Below, piece after piece: positions 1 through 6,954 of a DNA stretch of 38,398 nucleotides; position 1 is the first letter of the stretch; every line of letters starts with the position of its first letter. The notes below the pieces were generated by a model. The model was not told the origin of the DNA, ran no database searches, and saw only the letters and a program-made list of their open reading frames with translations. Source of the DNA: JBBDYH01 sp040901795 (GTDB taxonomy: Bacteria; Planctomycetota; Planctomycetia; Pirellulales; JALHPA01); assembly GCA_040901795.1 (NCBI GenBank), contig JBBDYH010000041.1, positions 1-38,398 of the forward strand. Direction: 5' to 3'. The translations under genes were made by a program, and so were the position numbers.

Positions 1-70
1 CGCGATCCGACGTTGGGCTCGGGCCGATATTCGTCGCGGCGGGGCGACGAACTCGGCGGGATACCTAGGG

Positions 71-127
71 GGGAGAGGGAACAGAGGGCAGAGAACAGGT
101 GCGGCCTGTCCTCTGTTCCCTGTGCTC
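71..127. repeat. Inverted repeat abutting a stop codon
   Basis: The left arm (71-99, containing GGGAACAGAGG) and right arm (105-127, containing CCTCTGTTCCC) are imperfect reverse complements around a short GC-rich loop. The element begins directly after the TAG of the minus-strand gene at 127-309. It is one of many such elements next to stop codons in this window. Confidence 0.7.
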
Positions 128-309
128 TACTTTTCCAATCTCTCCAGCGTGCGGCGGATGTGCTGGATCACGCCGTCCTGGATGGCCAGTTCGATCGCCG
201 CGCGGCCGTGGAAGCCGCGGCGGAGCACTTCGATCAACAGCTCGGCGAATAGGGCCTCAAGCTGCATGACTTTTTCGTGATTACCGGGGGTGGGTCGTGG
301 AGTTGACAT
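127..309 (-). CDS. Small hypothetical protein, probably leaderless mRNA
   Basis: A 60-residue, charged, mostly helical soluble protein of unknown function; I do not recognise a family. It has no signal peptide or membrane segment. The start at 309 is supported by an excellent promoter whose -10 box (TATACT) ends only 7 nt before the ATG, so transcription should begin at or within a base or two of the start codon, leaving no room for a Shine-Dalgarno site. It lies downstream of the portal gene on the same strand but has its own promoter. Its TAG is immediately followed by a palindromic element. The hydrophobic/charged periodicity and dedicated promoter favour a real gene; the function is open. 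Confidence 0.6.
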   Translation of the reverse strand: MSTPRPTPGNHEKVMQLEALFAELLIEVLRRGFHGRAAIELAIQDGVIQHIRRTLERLEK

Positions 310-345
310 GTGTGGTAGTATACATTATTACATGTATTTTGTCAA
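303..345 (-). promoter_or_regulatory. Strong sigma-70 type promoter (leaderless), nearly symmetric
   Basis: On the minus strand TTGACA (345-340) and TATACT (322-317) are separated by 17 nt, with the ATG 7 nt after the -10. On the plus strand TTGACA also occurs at 303-308 with a weaker TATTAC at 326-331, again 17 nt apart, so two overlapping back-to-back promoters are possible. ACATGT occurs twice inside and could be operator half-sites. Confidence 0.75.
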
Positions 346-441
346 GGGGTGTTTTTGTGCCAGTGGGCGATTTTGTTCTAATGCGACCAAGCCCAGTTGA
401 CAAACGGTCGATGCGCGGCGGAATGAGGGAACGGAATAAAC

Positions 442-530
442 AATGTCGCCCCTCCGGGGCTGCGGGGTTTCGTGGTGGACGCGTCCGGGGGCTGGCGCCC
501 CCGGCTAGAGAATGTCGCCCCTCCGGGGCT
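442..530. repeat. CCCCTCCGGGG palindromic repeat, two copies plus a GC hairpin
   Basis: An identical 20-nt unit, AATGTCGCCCCTCCGGGGCT, occurs at 442-461 and 511-530. Between them lies a second hairpin at 485-504 (CCGGGGGC / GCCCCCGG, loop TGGC). Relatives of the unit occur at 4690-4775 and inverted at 36106-36124. The stretch 346-552 holds no gene I can support. Confidence 0.8.
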
Positions 531-552
531 TCAGGTTGAATACAATTTGGTC

Positions 553-702
553 ATGAACACCGAAGACCAAGAACCGCCGCGGCCTCCCATCGCGCCTGTC
601 GATAGCGAGGAGGCGGGGTGCGTGTCGGGGATAGTGCTGATGGTGTTTACGGTGGTGACCGTGGTGATGTTGTTCATTTGGCTTTTGAGGAAGGTTTGGT
701 GA
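553..702 (+). CDS. Small single-span membrane protein, hypothetical
   Basis: A 49-residue protein with an acidic, proline-containing N-terminal tail, then one clear hydrophobic helix (about residues 27-44) and a short basic C-terminus (RKVW), the charge pattern of a tail-anchored or N-out membrane protein. The ATG at 553 gives a natural start; a longer reading from 472 would run through the palindromic repeat and is rejected. No family recognised. It is followed 29 nt later by another small membrane protein on the same strand, suggesting a two-gene unit. Both lie opposite to the phage-like block. Confidence 0.45.
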   Translation: MNTEDQEPPRPPIAPVDSEEAGCVSGIVLMVFTVVTVVMLFIWLLRKVW

Positions 703-731
703 AGGAATGACATTTGCTCGGTTTAGTGATC

Positions 732-932
732 ATGAACGGTAACGGTCATACGGCGCGGCAGGTGCGATTGACGGAAAACAAGCCGGCGCTGCGGACGCGC
801 ACTGGCTGGCGCGAGCGGTTCAGGCCGCGCGTCGCATTCGCGGTGATGGTATTGTTGTGGATTGCGGTCTTGTTGAGTGTTTTGTGGTGGGCCATGTCTG
901 GTGGAGTCGCGGTTTGGCCCGTTGAGGACTGA
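732..932 (+). CDS. Small single-span membrane protein, hypothetical
   Basis: A 66-residue protein with a basic N-terminal half (many Arg) followed by one hydrophobic helix rich in Val, Leu and Trp (about residues 38-57) and a short acidic tail. An in-frame TTG at 714 is an alternative start; neither has a clear Shine-Dalgarno site, and ATG 732 is preferred. Function unknown; paired with the small membrane protein just upstream. Confidence 0.4.
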   Translation: MNGNGHTARQVRLTENKPALRTRTGWRERFRPRVAFAVMVLLWIAVLLSVLWWAMSGGVAVWPVED

Positions 933-973
933 TGCAACTAAGGGGAGCAAAACTTCGAAAGTGGACTTGCACG

Positions 974-2452
974 TCATCTCCTTATCTCTCCCTTTATCCC
1001 CCCATCTCTTTCTCCGGTTGTCCCCAATGCTTCATCTCGCGGAGCGAGATGACTACGGTGGGCCGCGAAGTTGGCTTGTTCCTGGTCGTAGTCGAGGCCG
1101 CTGCGTTGAGACCACGTTTGCGGGGACAGGATGCCGTTTAAGTACTCGATGCGGAAGCGTTGGGCTTCGGCGAGGTGGTCGCGGACGGCGAGCGACGGAG
1201 GCGTGGCTTGGATGTCGATCGCGGTGAGGGCCTCGGGCGGGAGGCGGCCCGAGTCGACCGCAGCGCCGACGACGCGTCCCATCACTTCGAGGTCGTCAGC
1301 GACTTGCTCGGCTTGCAGCCGGGCGAACATCCGCATCGCCGGGCCTTCGGCGATCATCGTGCTGGAGTAGTTCGCGTTGCTGGCGTCGCTGGTGAGCATG
1401 AACTCGGGCATCACCAGGCGGCTGGCGATGGCGCGGAGCTCCGCTTGCAGCACGGTTACATACGCGCCGGCGTCGAGACCGGCGGCGGGAAAGTCGTATT
1501 CGACGTCGGCGTGGGTATCGAGGATGGTGCCGGGACCGTAGTGCTTGTAGTACGTGGTGCGTGCCGTGGCTGGATTGGTGGCGGTCGCGTCGGCGCGGTC
1601 GACGGCGAATTGGGCGAGTGCGGAACGCGTCCCGTGGCGATGACGGCGGATGAGCGCGATCGCCGATTGGATCTCGGCCACTACGCTCATGTTGCGCAAG
1701 AGCTTCTCGGCGCGGCGCAGGTTTTTGTGTACGGGGTAGAACAGCGGCAGGCCGCGGCGGACGTTGCCATCGACGTTGGCCTTGCGGTGCTGGATGTCAG
1801 CCGCATCGACGAGCTGGCCATCGATGTAATAGCCGAGCACCGACTCGATATCGTGGCGATCGGTGACGATCCCTAGCCGCGCGGCGGGCTCGGCGGCGCG
1901 CTGTTGCGGCGTGGCGACCTGGTCGGGCTCGACGAAGCGAACGCGGAGTGTGCCGTCGGCGACTGTGAAGAAGCGAAGGAAGGCTTCGCCATCGCGGTCG
2001 CGCCGGCGGACGATTTCTTGTTGGCGGCGGTGCCAGTGGTTGGCGCGGAGGAAGTGGTCGAGCTCGGATTGGACGGCGGAAAGGAGACTGGGAGACGAGG
2101 AGACTGGGAGACTGGGAGAGGGGGAGATGGCTGTGTGTTTCTTTAGCGTGGCGCGGTAGGAGTGGCCGGGGCCGATGGTGAAGCTGACGCGGTTTTCGTG
2201 GCCGTTGATGGCGAACTCGTTGGTCGCGGCGAGCAGGCGACACCGGTTGCGGATGTCGCGGAGTGTGAGCTCGGTCAGCGGGCCGCCAAAGTGTGCGCCT
2301 GCGCCGTGAAGCGACGAGAGCGCGTCGCCGTCGCCGCCGAGCGGCAGCCAACGCTCGCCGTCGTCGCAGTAGCGCTCCAGCGGGTCGATGAAGGAGGCAT
2401 AGAGGTCGGTGTAGGCTTCGCGGAGGCGTTGGTGGAGGGGGTTGAACGGCAT
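974..2452 (-). CDS. Phage portal protein
   Basis: A 492-residue protein with portal-like organisation: N-terminal helical region, a central segment with RDGEAFLRFF and VRFVEPDQV (about residues 153-178), then MPEFMLTSDASNANYSS and a helical C-terminal part. Portal proteins form the dodecameric ring through which the terminase pumps DNA into the head. It lies directly downstream of terminase genes on the same strand, as in tailed phages. Two oddities: residues about 109-125 (Ser/Pro-rich) are encoded by an inserted GGAGACTGG tandem repeat, and the last ~30 residues come from two other repeat elements that also provide the stop. The original C-terminus was probably different. Family assignment is firm; whether it still functions is not known. 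Confidence 0.85.
   Translation of the reverse strand: MPFNPLHQRLREAYTDLYASFIDPLERYCDDGERWLPLGGDGDALSSLHGAGAHFGGPLTELTLRDIRNRCRLLAATNEFAINGHENRVSFTIGPGHSYRATLKKHTAISPSPSLPVSSSPSLLSAVQSELDHFLRANHWHRRQQEIVRRRDRDGEAFLRFFTVADGTLRVRFVEPDQVATPQQRAAEPAARLGIVTDRHDIESVLGYYIDGQLVDAADIQHRKANVDGNVRRGLPLFYPVHKNLRRAEKLLRNMSVVAEIQSAIALIRRHRHGTRSALAQFAVDRADATATNPATARTTYYKHYGPGTILDTHADVEYDFPAAGLDAGAYVTVLQAELRAIASRLVMPEFMLTSDASNANYSSTMIAEGPAMRMFARLQAEQVADDLEVMGRVVGAAVDSGRLPPEALTAIDIQATPPSLAVRDHLAEAQRFRIEYLNGILSPQTWSQRSGLDYDQEQANFAAHRSHLAPRDEALGTTGERDGGIKGEIRR
975..1052. repeat. Tandem-repeat arm plus CTCGCGGAGCGAG palindrome forming the portal gene 3' end
   Basis: 975-1015 is a run of CATCTC/CCCTTTATCC-like units; 1032-1052 is the palindrome CATCTCGCGGAGCGAGATG. 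Read on the minus strand they encode the last ~30 residues of the portal protein, including LAPR, and supply its stop. The second palindrome recurs at 10408-10455 and 27176-27193. Confidence 0.75.
2081..2130. repeat. GGAGACTGGGAGAC tandem repeat inside the portal gene
   Basis: About 50 nt of GGAGACTGG/GGGAGACGA units, in frame with the portal gene and encoding a Ser/Pro/Leu-rich stretch. The same units make up elements at 5934-6030, 30034-30134 and 38297-38398. Here only one arm is present. Confidence 0.85.
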
Positions 2453-2494
2453 GGGCGTGTTGTTGTTTGGAGGTTTGGTGGGTGGTTAGTTGTG

Positions 2495-2576
2495 ATTGCA
2501 AAATGCAAAATGCAAATTGGCCGCCACGATGACCGCGATTTGCGTTTGTCAATTTGCAATTTGCAATTTGAAATCG
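2495..2576. repeat. Inverted repeat with AATTTGC/GCAAATT arms
   Basis: Left arm 2495-2520 (GCAAAATGCAAAATGCAAAT) and right arm 2551-2576 (CAATTTGCAATTTGCAATTT) are reverse-complementary arrays of a 7-8 nt unit around a 30-nt unique centre. The element fills the portal-terminase spacer; the terminase stop is 14 nt away. Confidence 0.8.
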
Positions 2577-2589
2577 TTCTCGTTGGTGC

Positions 2590-4224
2590 TCAGACGGTCA
2601 GCCGTAACCGCGATCCCAGGCCGTCGTTGAACGAGCGCGCGGTGAGCCATGCCGCCGCGAGGCGCGTGGCCATCTCGAGGGCGTCGGGACCGTCATCGTG
2701 ATCGGCTAGCGGGAACGCCCGGAGCTGGTCCACGAGGCGCTGCGTCCCGCGCGAGTGCGTCTTGAATCGCAATTGCCGCTGCGACAGCAGCGGACCCAGG
2801 CGGCGGATGCGGACCAGCTTGTTGGTGGTGTTTTCCAAGGGATCAATCGGCGTTTGCAGTAGTCCTTCTGCGGCGAAGGCGGCGGCGAACTCGCCGGCGA
2901 AGAGCTCCTGGAATTGGTTCGTTTCGATCCCCAGCACGTCGGCGCGGAAGCGGCGGCAGTGCTCAACGCCGTCGGCAACGATCTGCGGCGCCGGCCGACG
3001 CGCTAGGTCGGCTTCGACGTAGAGCACACCCTGCCGGTCGACGCCGAGGAGGACAAAGGCGGAGTCATCGCCGGTCTGCGCGTCGGCGCCTTTGCTGGGG
3101 TCGAGAGCGATGACGCGGATTTGCAATTCGGTCGGCCATTCGTCAAACCAGATCGGGCGGTCGAAGTATTCCTCGGGCCATTCGCAGAGGTCGGGGTTGA
3201 TGGGGACGTTTTGCTTTTCGCGCTCGAAGGCGGTACGGCCTCCTTCGACGCGCATGCACATGAGCGTGTAGAGGTCTTCTTCGTCGGGCCAGAGGAGCAT
3301 GGCGCCTTGGTCCATTTCGGCGCGGCGGTCGTCGTAAAACCGGCGAGCGCGCGCCGCGCGGTCGTCGAGGTCGAGATTCGCGTAGATCTCTTCCCACTCG
3401 CGCCACAGGTCCATGCGGTCGGGCCAGCGCTGGATGGCGGCGAAGCACTTTGCGGTCCAGCCGGGCGTGCTCATGAGCGCCAGGCCGATCGCGTCGCGGT
3501 GCAGCGCCGTGGCGAGGTGGATGATGTTGGTGCGCTTGGTGCCGGCCTTGAGCAGCAGGCCTTCGAACCAGGCGCGCGAGCGGTCGCGCTGGCGTGCGGA
3601 CTCGATGTGCGAGTCGTTCTGGATGTCATCGCAGACGATCAGCGTGGGACGGTTGGCGCGGCGGCGGCGGCCTCGAATCCGCTGGCCGGTTCCGAAGGCT
3701 TCGATGGTGACGCCGTTGGCCAGGCGGATGGAGTTGGCGCGTGAACGACGCGGCGAGTGGGGCGGCGTGAGTCCCCCGATCACGTCCGAGTACGCCTCAT
3801 CCAGTTGCACGTTGTCGGCGAGTTCGTCTTTGAGGTTTTCGAGGTGTGCGATGGCCTGGTGGCGCGTGTCGGAGATGATCCAGATGTATGGTTCGCGGTT
3901 TTCGAGCGCGGCGCGGAGAACGAACGCCAGCGTGACCAGTGTGGATTTTGCGCCGCCGCGGGGACCAAGGATGTTGAGCTTTTGGCCGCGCGGTGCGGCG
4001 TCGGCGTGCATTGCGTCGAGTTGGTCGGCGAGCCAGGTGTGCATTTTAGAGGGCTTGCGAACAAAGTGGTGGCCGAGGAACTCTTTGGACCATGTGAGCA
4101 CGTCAAGCGTCGCCGGATCGGTTGCGCTGGTTGTTTGTTCCGGCCCCGTCCTGAGGCACTGGCGGAACGTTGCGGCGAATTCTGCGGATCGGTTTTCGTC
4201 CCGCTTTCGTACTGTCGGCAGCAT
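2590..4224 (-). CDS. terL: Terminase large subunit (DNA-packaging ATPase/nuclease)
   Basis: A 544-residue protein with the full two-domain TerL layout. ATPase: Walker A GPRGGAKS (87-94) and Walker B LIVCDD (195-200). RNase H-like nuclease: ALDPSKG (Asp375), GIETN (Glu434) and HDDGPDALE (Asp510/514), the expected acidic triad. It cuts concatemeric DNA and pumps it through the portal. All key residues are present, so no sign of decay in this gene. A GGAG about 10 nt before the ATG at 4224 supports this start, but it overlaps the TerS-like gene by 122 nt; a later start would remove part of the N-terminal region before EFLGHHFVRKPSK. Upstream neighbour TerS-like, downstream neighbour portal. Confidence 0.92.
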   Translation of the reverse strand: MLPTVRKRDENRSAEFAATFRQCLRTGPEQTTSATDPATLDVLTWSKEFLGHHFVRKPSKMHTWLADQLDAMHADAAPRGQKLNILGPRGGAKSTLVTLAFVLRAALENREPYIWIISDTRHQAIAHLENLKDELADNVQLDEAYSDVIGGLTPPHSPRRSRANSIRLANGVTIEAFGTGQRIRGRRRRANRPTLIVCDDIQNDSHIESARQRDRSRAWFEGLLLKAGTKRTNIIHLATALHRDAIGLALMSTPGWTAKCFAAIQRWPDRMDLWREWEEIYANLDLDDRAARARRFYDDRRAEMDQGAMLLWPDEEDLYTLMCMRVEGGRTAFEREKQNVPINPDLCEWPEEYFDRPIWFDEWPTELQIRVIALDPSKGADAQTGDDSAFVLLGVDRQGVLYVEADLARRPAPQIVADGVEHCRRFRADVLGIETNQFQELFAGEFAAAFAAEGLLQTPIDPLENTTNKLVRIRRLGPLLSQRQLRFKTHSRGTQRLVDQLRAFPLADHDDGPDALEMATRLAAAWLTARSFNDGLGSRLRLTV

Positions 4225-4675
4225 GGCGCTCGGCTCCGATGTGCGATTTGTAATTCGTTTGGAGGTCTGCCAGGCGATTGAAGATTCGCTGCCGGTATTT
4301 GGTTATGGGAAGTTCAGAGGCCACAATCTCGGCCATCTCCGCAACAAGCTGTTGGACCTGTTCCTCGGTCAGCGTGTTGCCCTTCCGCCTGGCGTAGCGT
4401 TCTGGGTACATTCGTTCCAACGCCCACGCGGCGGCCCGCCACTGCTTGGGGTCTTTCCCCGCCGCATGAATCACCTTAAGAAATGAAGTCTCGCTGCGAA
4501 GCTCGCTCTGTGCGATTTGATTCGCAAAGCTCGGATCGCGCCGCATCTCGGCGCGGATCGTCGCCGGATGACAGCGCGCGTAGGTGGCGGCCATCGTGCG
4601 CGTAGCGCCGAGGCGCAGCATCGTGACGATCCGGGTCCGTTGGGTTTCGGTCAGTCGTTTTGGTCGACGGGGCAT
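4103..4675 (-). CDS. TerS-like helix-turn-helix protein (putative terminase small subunit)
   Basis: A 190-residue protein starting with a helix-turn-helix-like segment (LTETQRTRIVTMLRLGATRT to HPATIRAEMRRDPSF, about residues 7-50), followed by a helical region with the ALERMYPERYARR pattern common in small terminase-like proteins. A small terminase recognises the packaging site and activates TerL. The position directly before TerL supports this. The C-terminal ~45 residues are low-complexity and overlap the TerL start in another frame; they may be a read-through tail. No strong Shine-Dalgarno site is visible before 4675; a CCCCTCCGGGG repeat lies just upstream. Confidence 0.6.
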   Translation of the reverse strand: MPRRPKRLTETQRTRIVTMLRLGATRTMAATYARCHPATIRAEMRRDPSFANQIAQSELRSETSFLKVIHAAGKDPKQWRAAAWALERMYPERYARRKGNTLTEEQVQQLVAEMAEIVASELPITKYRQRIFNRLADLQTNYKSHIGAERHAADSTKAGRKPIRRIRRNVPPVPQDGAGTNNQRNRSGDA

Positions 4676-4689
4676 AAGCGGTTCGGGTT

Positions 4690-4775
4690 TGACCCCTCCG
4701 GGGTCACGGGGTCATTCATTTTTCGAGCCGGAAGCTTCGCTCCCGGCTACTACGGTTTAGCCCCTCCGGGGCGGA
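4690..4775. repeat. CCCCTCCGGGG repeats at the 3' end of the ABC-GNAT gene
   Basis: Two CCCCTCCGGGG palindromes (about 4692-4702 and 4761-4771) flank a third hairpin (GAGCCGGAAGC / GCTCCCGGCT region). The ABC-GNAT gene reads into them, giving a Ser/Arg-rich tail and its stop at 4716. Confidence 0.75.
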
Positions 4776-5891
4776 AACGAATTCGAACGAAACGACGGGT
4801 CGGCTGGGGGCTGCGCGGTAGTTTTTGTAGTGCTTGGACGGCCGCGAGCCGGTGCGGCGGAGCTGGACAAAGCGCCAACGGGGCGAGCCGCGACAATGGG
4901 CGAGCACGGCGGGGTGACTGGCAGTGATATTGATGCGCTTGCCTTCGGCGCGGTGCAGTTCGGCGACCGCCTCGGCGACGCGCATGCCGATGCCGACGCC
5001 TTGGTAGTCGGGGAGAACGACGAGTCGCGTGAGGCGCCAGTGGTTGCGGCGGCCGATGAGCGGCAGCGTGGCGCAGAACGCGACGGGGTCGTGATTCCAG
5101 ATCGCGACGAAGCAGCGCGCGGTGGGGGCCAGCGATCCACTCAGATAGTGATGACGTGCAAACATGGGCCACAGAGTACGGTTGCAGCGGTGAATGTGGA
5201 GTTTGATCGGCGGTCGTTGAAGACGCCTCCGCGTCAACTTGCGCATGCGCATGTCGATGGTCCAGTCGGGCTGGAGCCAGCGGGCGGCGTCGTAGTGGCA
5301 CGTTACGGCGACGAATTGGCCGGGGATCGCGCCGCTGCGCAGTGCGCGGGCGAGAGCGGCCGAGGCGATTGTGGCGCTCGTGCGATCGACGACGCTGGTA
5401 AATTCGTCGAAGACCGCGCGGGGACCACCGCTCATGTTTCTCGCAAGTGCGCGGGCGAGATCGCAGCGGAAGCGTTCGCCGGTGGAGAGGAAGTGATAGG
5501 GTTTGATCCAGGACGGTGGCGAGCTGAATCCGACCGCGGTGAACAGCGCGGTGATTTGCCGGATGGTGAGCGGTTCAAAACAATCGACGATTGCGCAATC
5601 GTGCGGCCAATCGGCAGGGTGATAATAGTCGTCACCGAAGAGATGACGTGCAAGCGTCGTCTTGCCGCTGGCTGAGGGGCCGACGATGAGGCCGATGCGC
5701 CATTCGACGTTGCTCATGGCAGGCGATTCGCCTTCGCTCAGGGCAGGCCTTTCGACATCCAACGTTGGCAAATCGATTGTTATTCGTTCCATCATGCGCT
5801 CGGCGAGCGCGATGTCGAACATGCCGGCGACCTGCTGGACGCGGAAGGAATCGTGGACGGGGCAGGTGAGCGTCAGTTCAATTCTTGGCAT
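4716..5891 (-). CDS. ABC-type ATPase fused to GNAT acyltransferase
   Basis: A 391-residue two-domain protein. N-terminal ABC ATPase: Walker A GPSASGKTT (71-79), signature-like LSTGERFRCDLARAL (135-149), Walker B AVFDEFTSVVD (159-169) and switch His in VTCHYD (197-201). C-terminal GNAT domain from about residue 228, with HHYLSGSL (247-254) and the acyl-CoA loop RLVVLPDYQGVGIGMRVAEA (289-308). No membrane segments, so not a transporter. GNAT proteins with a W-F-HHYLSG start recall the phage Mu Mom DNA-modification family, but this is inference. A repeat (5707-5760) inserts about 17 residues before Walker A, and the last ~20 residues come from a CCCCTCCGGGG repeat. The start MPRIELTL is chosen because upstream sequence is tandem repeat. 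It sits just upstream of TerS/TerL, so a packaging- or DNA-modification role is plausible. Confidence 0.8.
   Translation of the reverse strand: MPRIELTLTCPVHDSFRVQQVAGMFDIALAERMMERITIDLPTLDVERPALSEGESPAMSNVEWRIGLIVGPSASGKTTLARHLFGDDYYHPADWPHDCAIVDCFEPLTIRQITALFTAVGFSSPPSWIKPYHFLSTGERFRCDLARALARNMSGGPRAVFDEFTSVVDRTSATIASAALARALRSGAIPGQFVAVTCHYDAARWLQPDWTIDMRMRKLTRRRLQRPPIKLHIHRCNRTLWPMFARHHYLSGSLAPTARCFVAIWNHDPVAFCATLPLIGRRNHWRLTRLVVLPDYQGVGIGMRVAEAVAELHRAEGKRINITASHPAVLAHCRGSPRWRFVQLRRTGSRPSKHYKNYRAAPSRPVVSFEFVSAPEGLNRSSRERSFRLEK
5707..5760. repeat. Repeat insertion inside the ABC domain
   Basis: Contains two GGCAGGC copies around TTCGCCTTCGCTCAGG, in frame with the ABC-GNAT gene. It encodes ERPALSEGESPAMSNVE, lying between a beta strand (ITIDLP) and the strand leading into Walker A, where ABC ATPases normally have only a short turn. 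Confidence 0.6.
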
Positions 5892-5933
5892 GGCTGTGAA
5901 TGGTCGATCAAGCGGCTGTTCAAGACAGGGAGA

Positions 5934-6030
5934 CAAGGAGACTGGGAGACTGGGAGACAAGGAGAGAGGGAGAGTGCGAGTGGCACGTCGATCACGAAGT
6001 CTCCGTGTCTCCCGGTCTCCTCGTCTTCTG
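5934..6030. repeat. Inverted pair of GGAGACTGG tandem arrays
   Basis: Left arm 5934-5975 (GGGAGACAAGGAGACTGGGA units) and right arm 5996-6030 (GTCTCCGTGTCTCCCGGTCT units) are reverse-complementary arrays around a ~20-nt unique centre. The TAA of the small gene at 6031 directly abuts it. Confidence 0.85.
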
Positions 6031-6144
6031 TTACAGCACCGTGAGGCGGCAGCGGAGGCCTTCGCAGCGGAGGCGGTCGTAAAGTTCGCGCTGCTGGTCT
6101 TCGTCGCGGCAGTGGATGATCACCTGGTATAGCTCAAGCGGCAT
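6031..6144 (-). CDS. Tiny conserved-looking protein, unknown
   Basis: 37 residues beginning MPLELYQVIIHCRDEDQ, with a beta-alpha-beta-like pattern (VIIHCRDEDQQRELYDRL then CRLTVL). It could be an even shorter relative of small regulatory or phage accessory proteins; I cannot name it. The start at 6144 is preferred because upstream in-frame residues (to 6231) are read from an ATGATCAA repeat; there is no clear Shine-Dalgarno site. It sits between the cytochrome-domain gene and the ABC-GNAT gene, same strand. Confidence 0.5.
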   Translation of the reverse strand: MPLELYQVIIHCRDEDQQRELYDRLRCEGLRCRLTVL

Positions 6145-6187
6145 CTGCTTTGGGTTCGGTCGCGCCGTTAGGAAGGGACGCTTCGGC

Positions 6188-6217
6188 TTGATCATTGAAC
6201 TTTGATCATTGGTCATT
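6188..6217. repeat. TTGATCATT short repeats
   Basis: TTGATCATTGAACTTTGATCATT-like array with GATCATT repeated and partly palindromic (TGATCA). It contains the stop codon of the cytochrome-domain gene (6206) and lies before the small gene at 6144. Confidence 0.6.
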
Positions 6218-6845
6218 TTGGTTTTGCTCAATGGTGACCGTGTCTGTAATCAACTCGCGGAGGATGGCGGCACGGTCGCTATCGCTGAGTGGTGCTTCGG
6301 TTTCCGGCGGCATCGAGCGGTCGAGCACGGCGCGCACGGCTCCCAGGCGATCCTCGGCGGCGAGCGCGGGAAGATCGATCAGCGACAGACCTTGCTTGGG
6401 CGAAGTGCGGCCGTGGCAGGCGCCGCATCGAAGCGCGACGAGCGAGCTGTCTCGTTTCAAGGTTTCGTCCGCTCGTTCCCAGGCTCCGCCTGGGAACGTG
6501 CTGATGAGAGGCTCTGCCTCGCGCGCGGTTCGGCGAGGCAGAGGCTCGGGAACGGTGCGTTGGGGGGGGGGNNNNNNNNNNCCCCCCCAACGAGGTGTAG
6601 TGGTCGTGGTAGTCCATGGCGCCGTACCAGTACGGAGCGAACGGCGCGACGGGAACAGCCACCGGGACGGCGAAGGCGGTGACAATGAAGTGCGGGTGCG
6701 CTGCGTGGTGGTTAACGGATTGCGAAGTCGAGACGACGCGTGTGTGGCTAACCCGCGAAACAGTCGTGCGGCAGGCGCGTGGTGAGGCGGCGCGGGAGGG
6801 GAGGGCAAGCGAAAACAGCATGAGCAGTGTGGCAAAGTGTTTCAT
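6206..6845 (-). CDS. Secreted c-type cytochrome domain protein, interrupted by an assembly gap
   Basis: The 5' part (from ATG 6845, with AAGGA 7 nt upstream) encodes a signal peptide (MKHFATLLMLFSLALPSRAA) and a His/Pro/Val-rich segment ending in DYHDHYTSL. After the gap at 6572-6581 the reading continues in a different frame with a small cytochrome c domain: a CGACH haem-binding motif, then SLIDLPAL and a conserved-looking RSMPPETEAPLSDSDRAAIL, where the Met of MPP is the likely distal ligand. The frame change is best explained by the unknown gap length. A composite palindromic repeat (6474-6552) is read in frame just before the haem motif. Expected to act in the periplasm in electron transfer; partners unknown. 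The downstream cytochrome-like gene at 6951 is its upstream neighbour in the operon. Confidence 0.6.
6474..6552. repeat. Composite palindrome GTTCCCAGGC..GCCTGGGAAC plus GAGGCTCTGCCTC
   Basis: Palindrome CGTTCCCAGGC-TCC-GCCTGGGAACG at 6474-6498, followed by GAGGCTCTGCCTCGC paired with GCGAGGCAGAGGCTC up to 6552. The same composite occurs inside the PilM gene (10848-10896). Simpler relatives lie at 16267, 16378, 27199 and 27321. Confidence 0.85.
6572..6581. other. Scaffold gap (10 N) flanked by poly-G and poly-C
   Basis: Ten N preceded by ten G and followed by seven C. The G-run/C-run pair on two contig ends is typical of sequencing or assembly artefact rather than a real hairpin. The true length and reading frame of the cytochrome gene here are unknown. 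Confidence 0.9.
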
Positions 6846-6881
6846 CGGTGGTCCTTTTTCGTGGCTTGGGGACGTGTAGGT

Positions 6882-6954
6882 GTAGGGTGGGCTCTGCCCA
6901 CCAATCGAAGCTGCGGAATCATTGGTCGAATGCGGTGGGCAAAGCCCACCCTAC
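6882..6954. repeat. GTAGGGTGGGC palindromic element, junction copy 1
   Basis: GTAGGGTGGGCTCTGCCCACC at the left end and GGTGGGCAAAGCCCACCCTAC at the right, each itself a hairpin and together a larger inverted repeat. The terminal CTAC supplies the TAG stop of the gene at 6951. Confidence 0.85.

Noticed and set aside
1160..1876. Long open frame on the plus strand through the portal gene
   Set aside because: It lies antisense to the portal gene, has no recognisable motif, and arises from high GC in the third codon position. The same applies to plus-strand frames at 2162-2701, 3121-3744, 3413-4486, 4830-5675 and 24205-25386.
6561..6588. G10-N10-C7 as a real hairpin or quadruplex
   Set aside because: The N run marks a scaffold join and similar runs occur at the other gaps; more likely an artefact.
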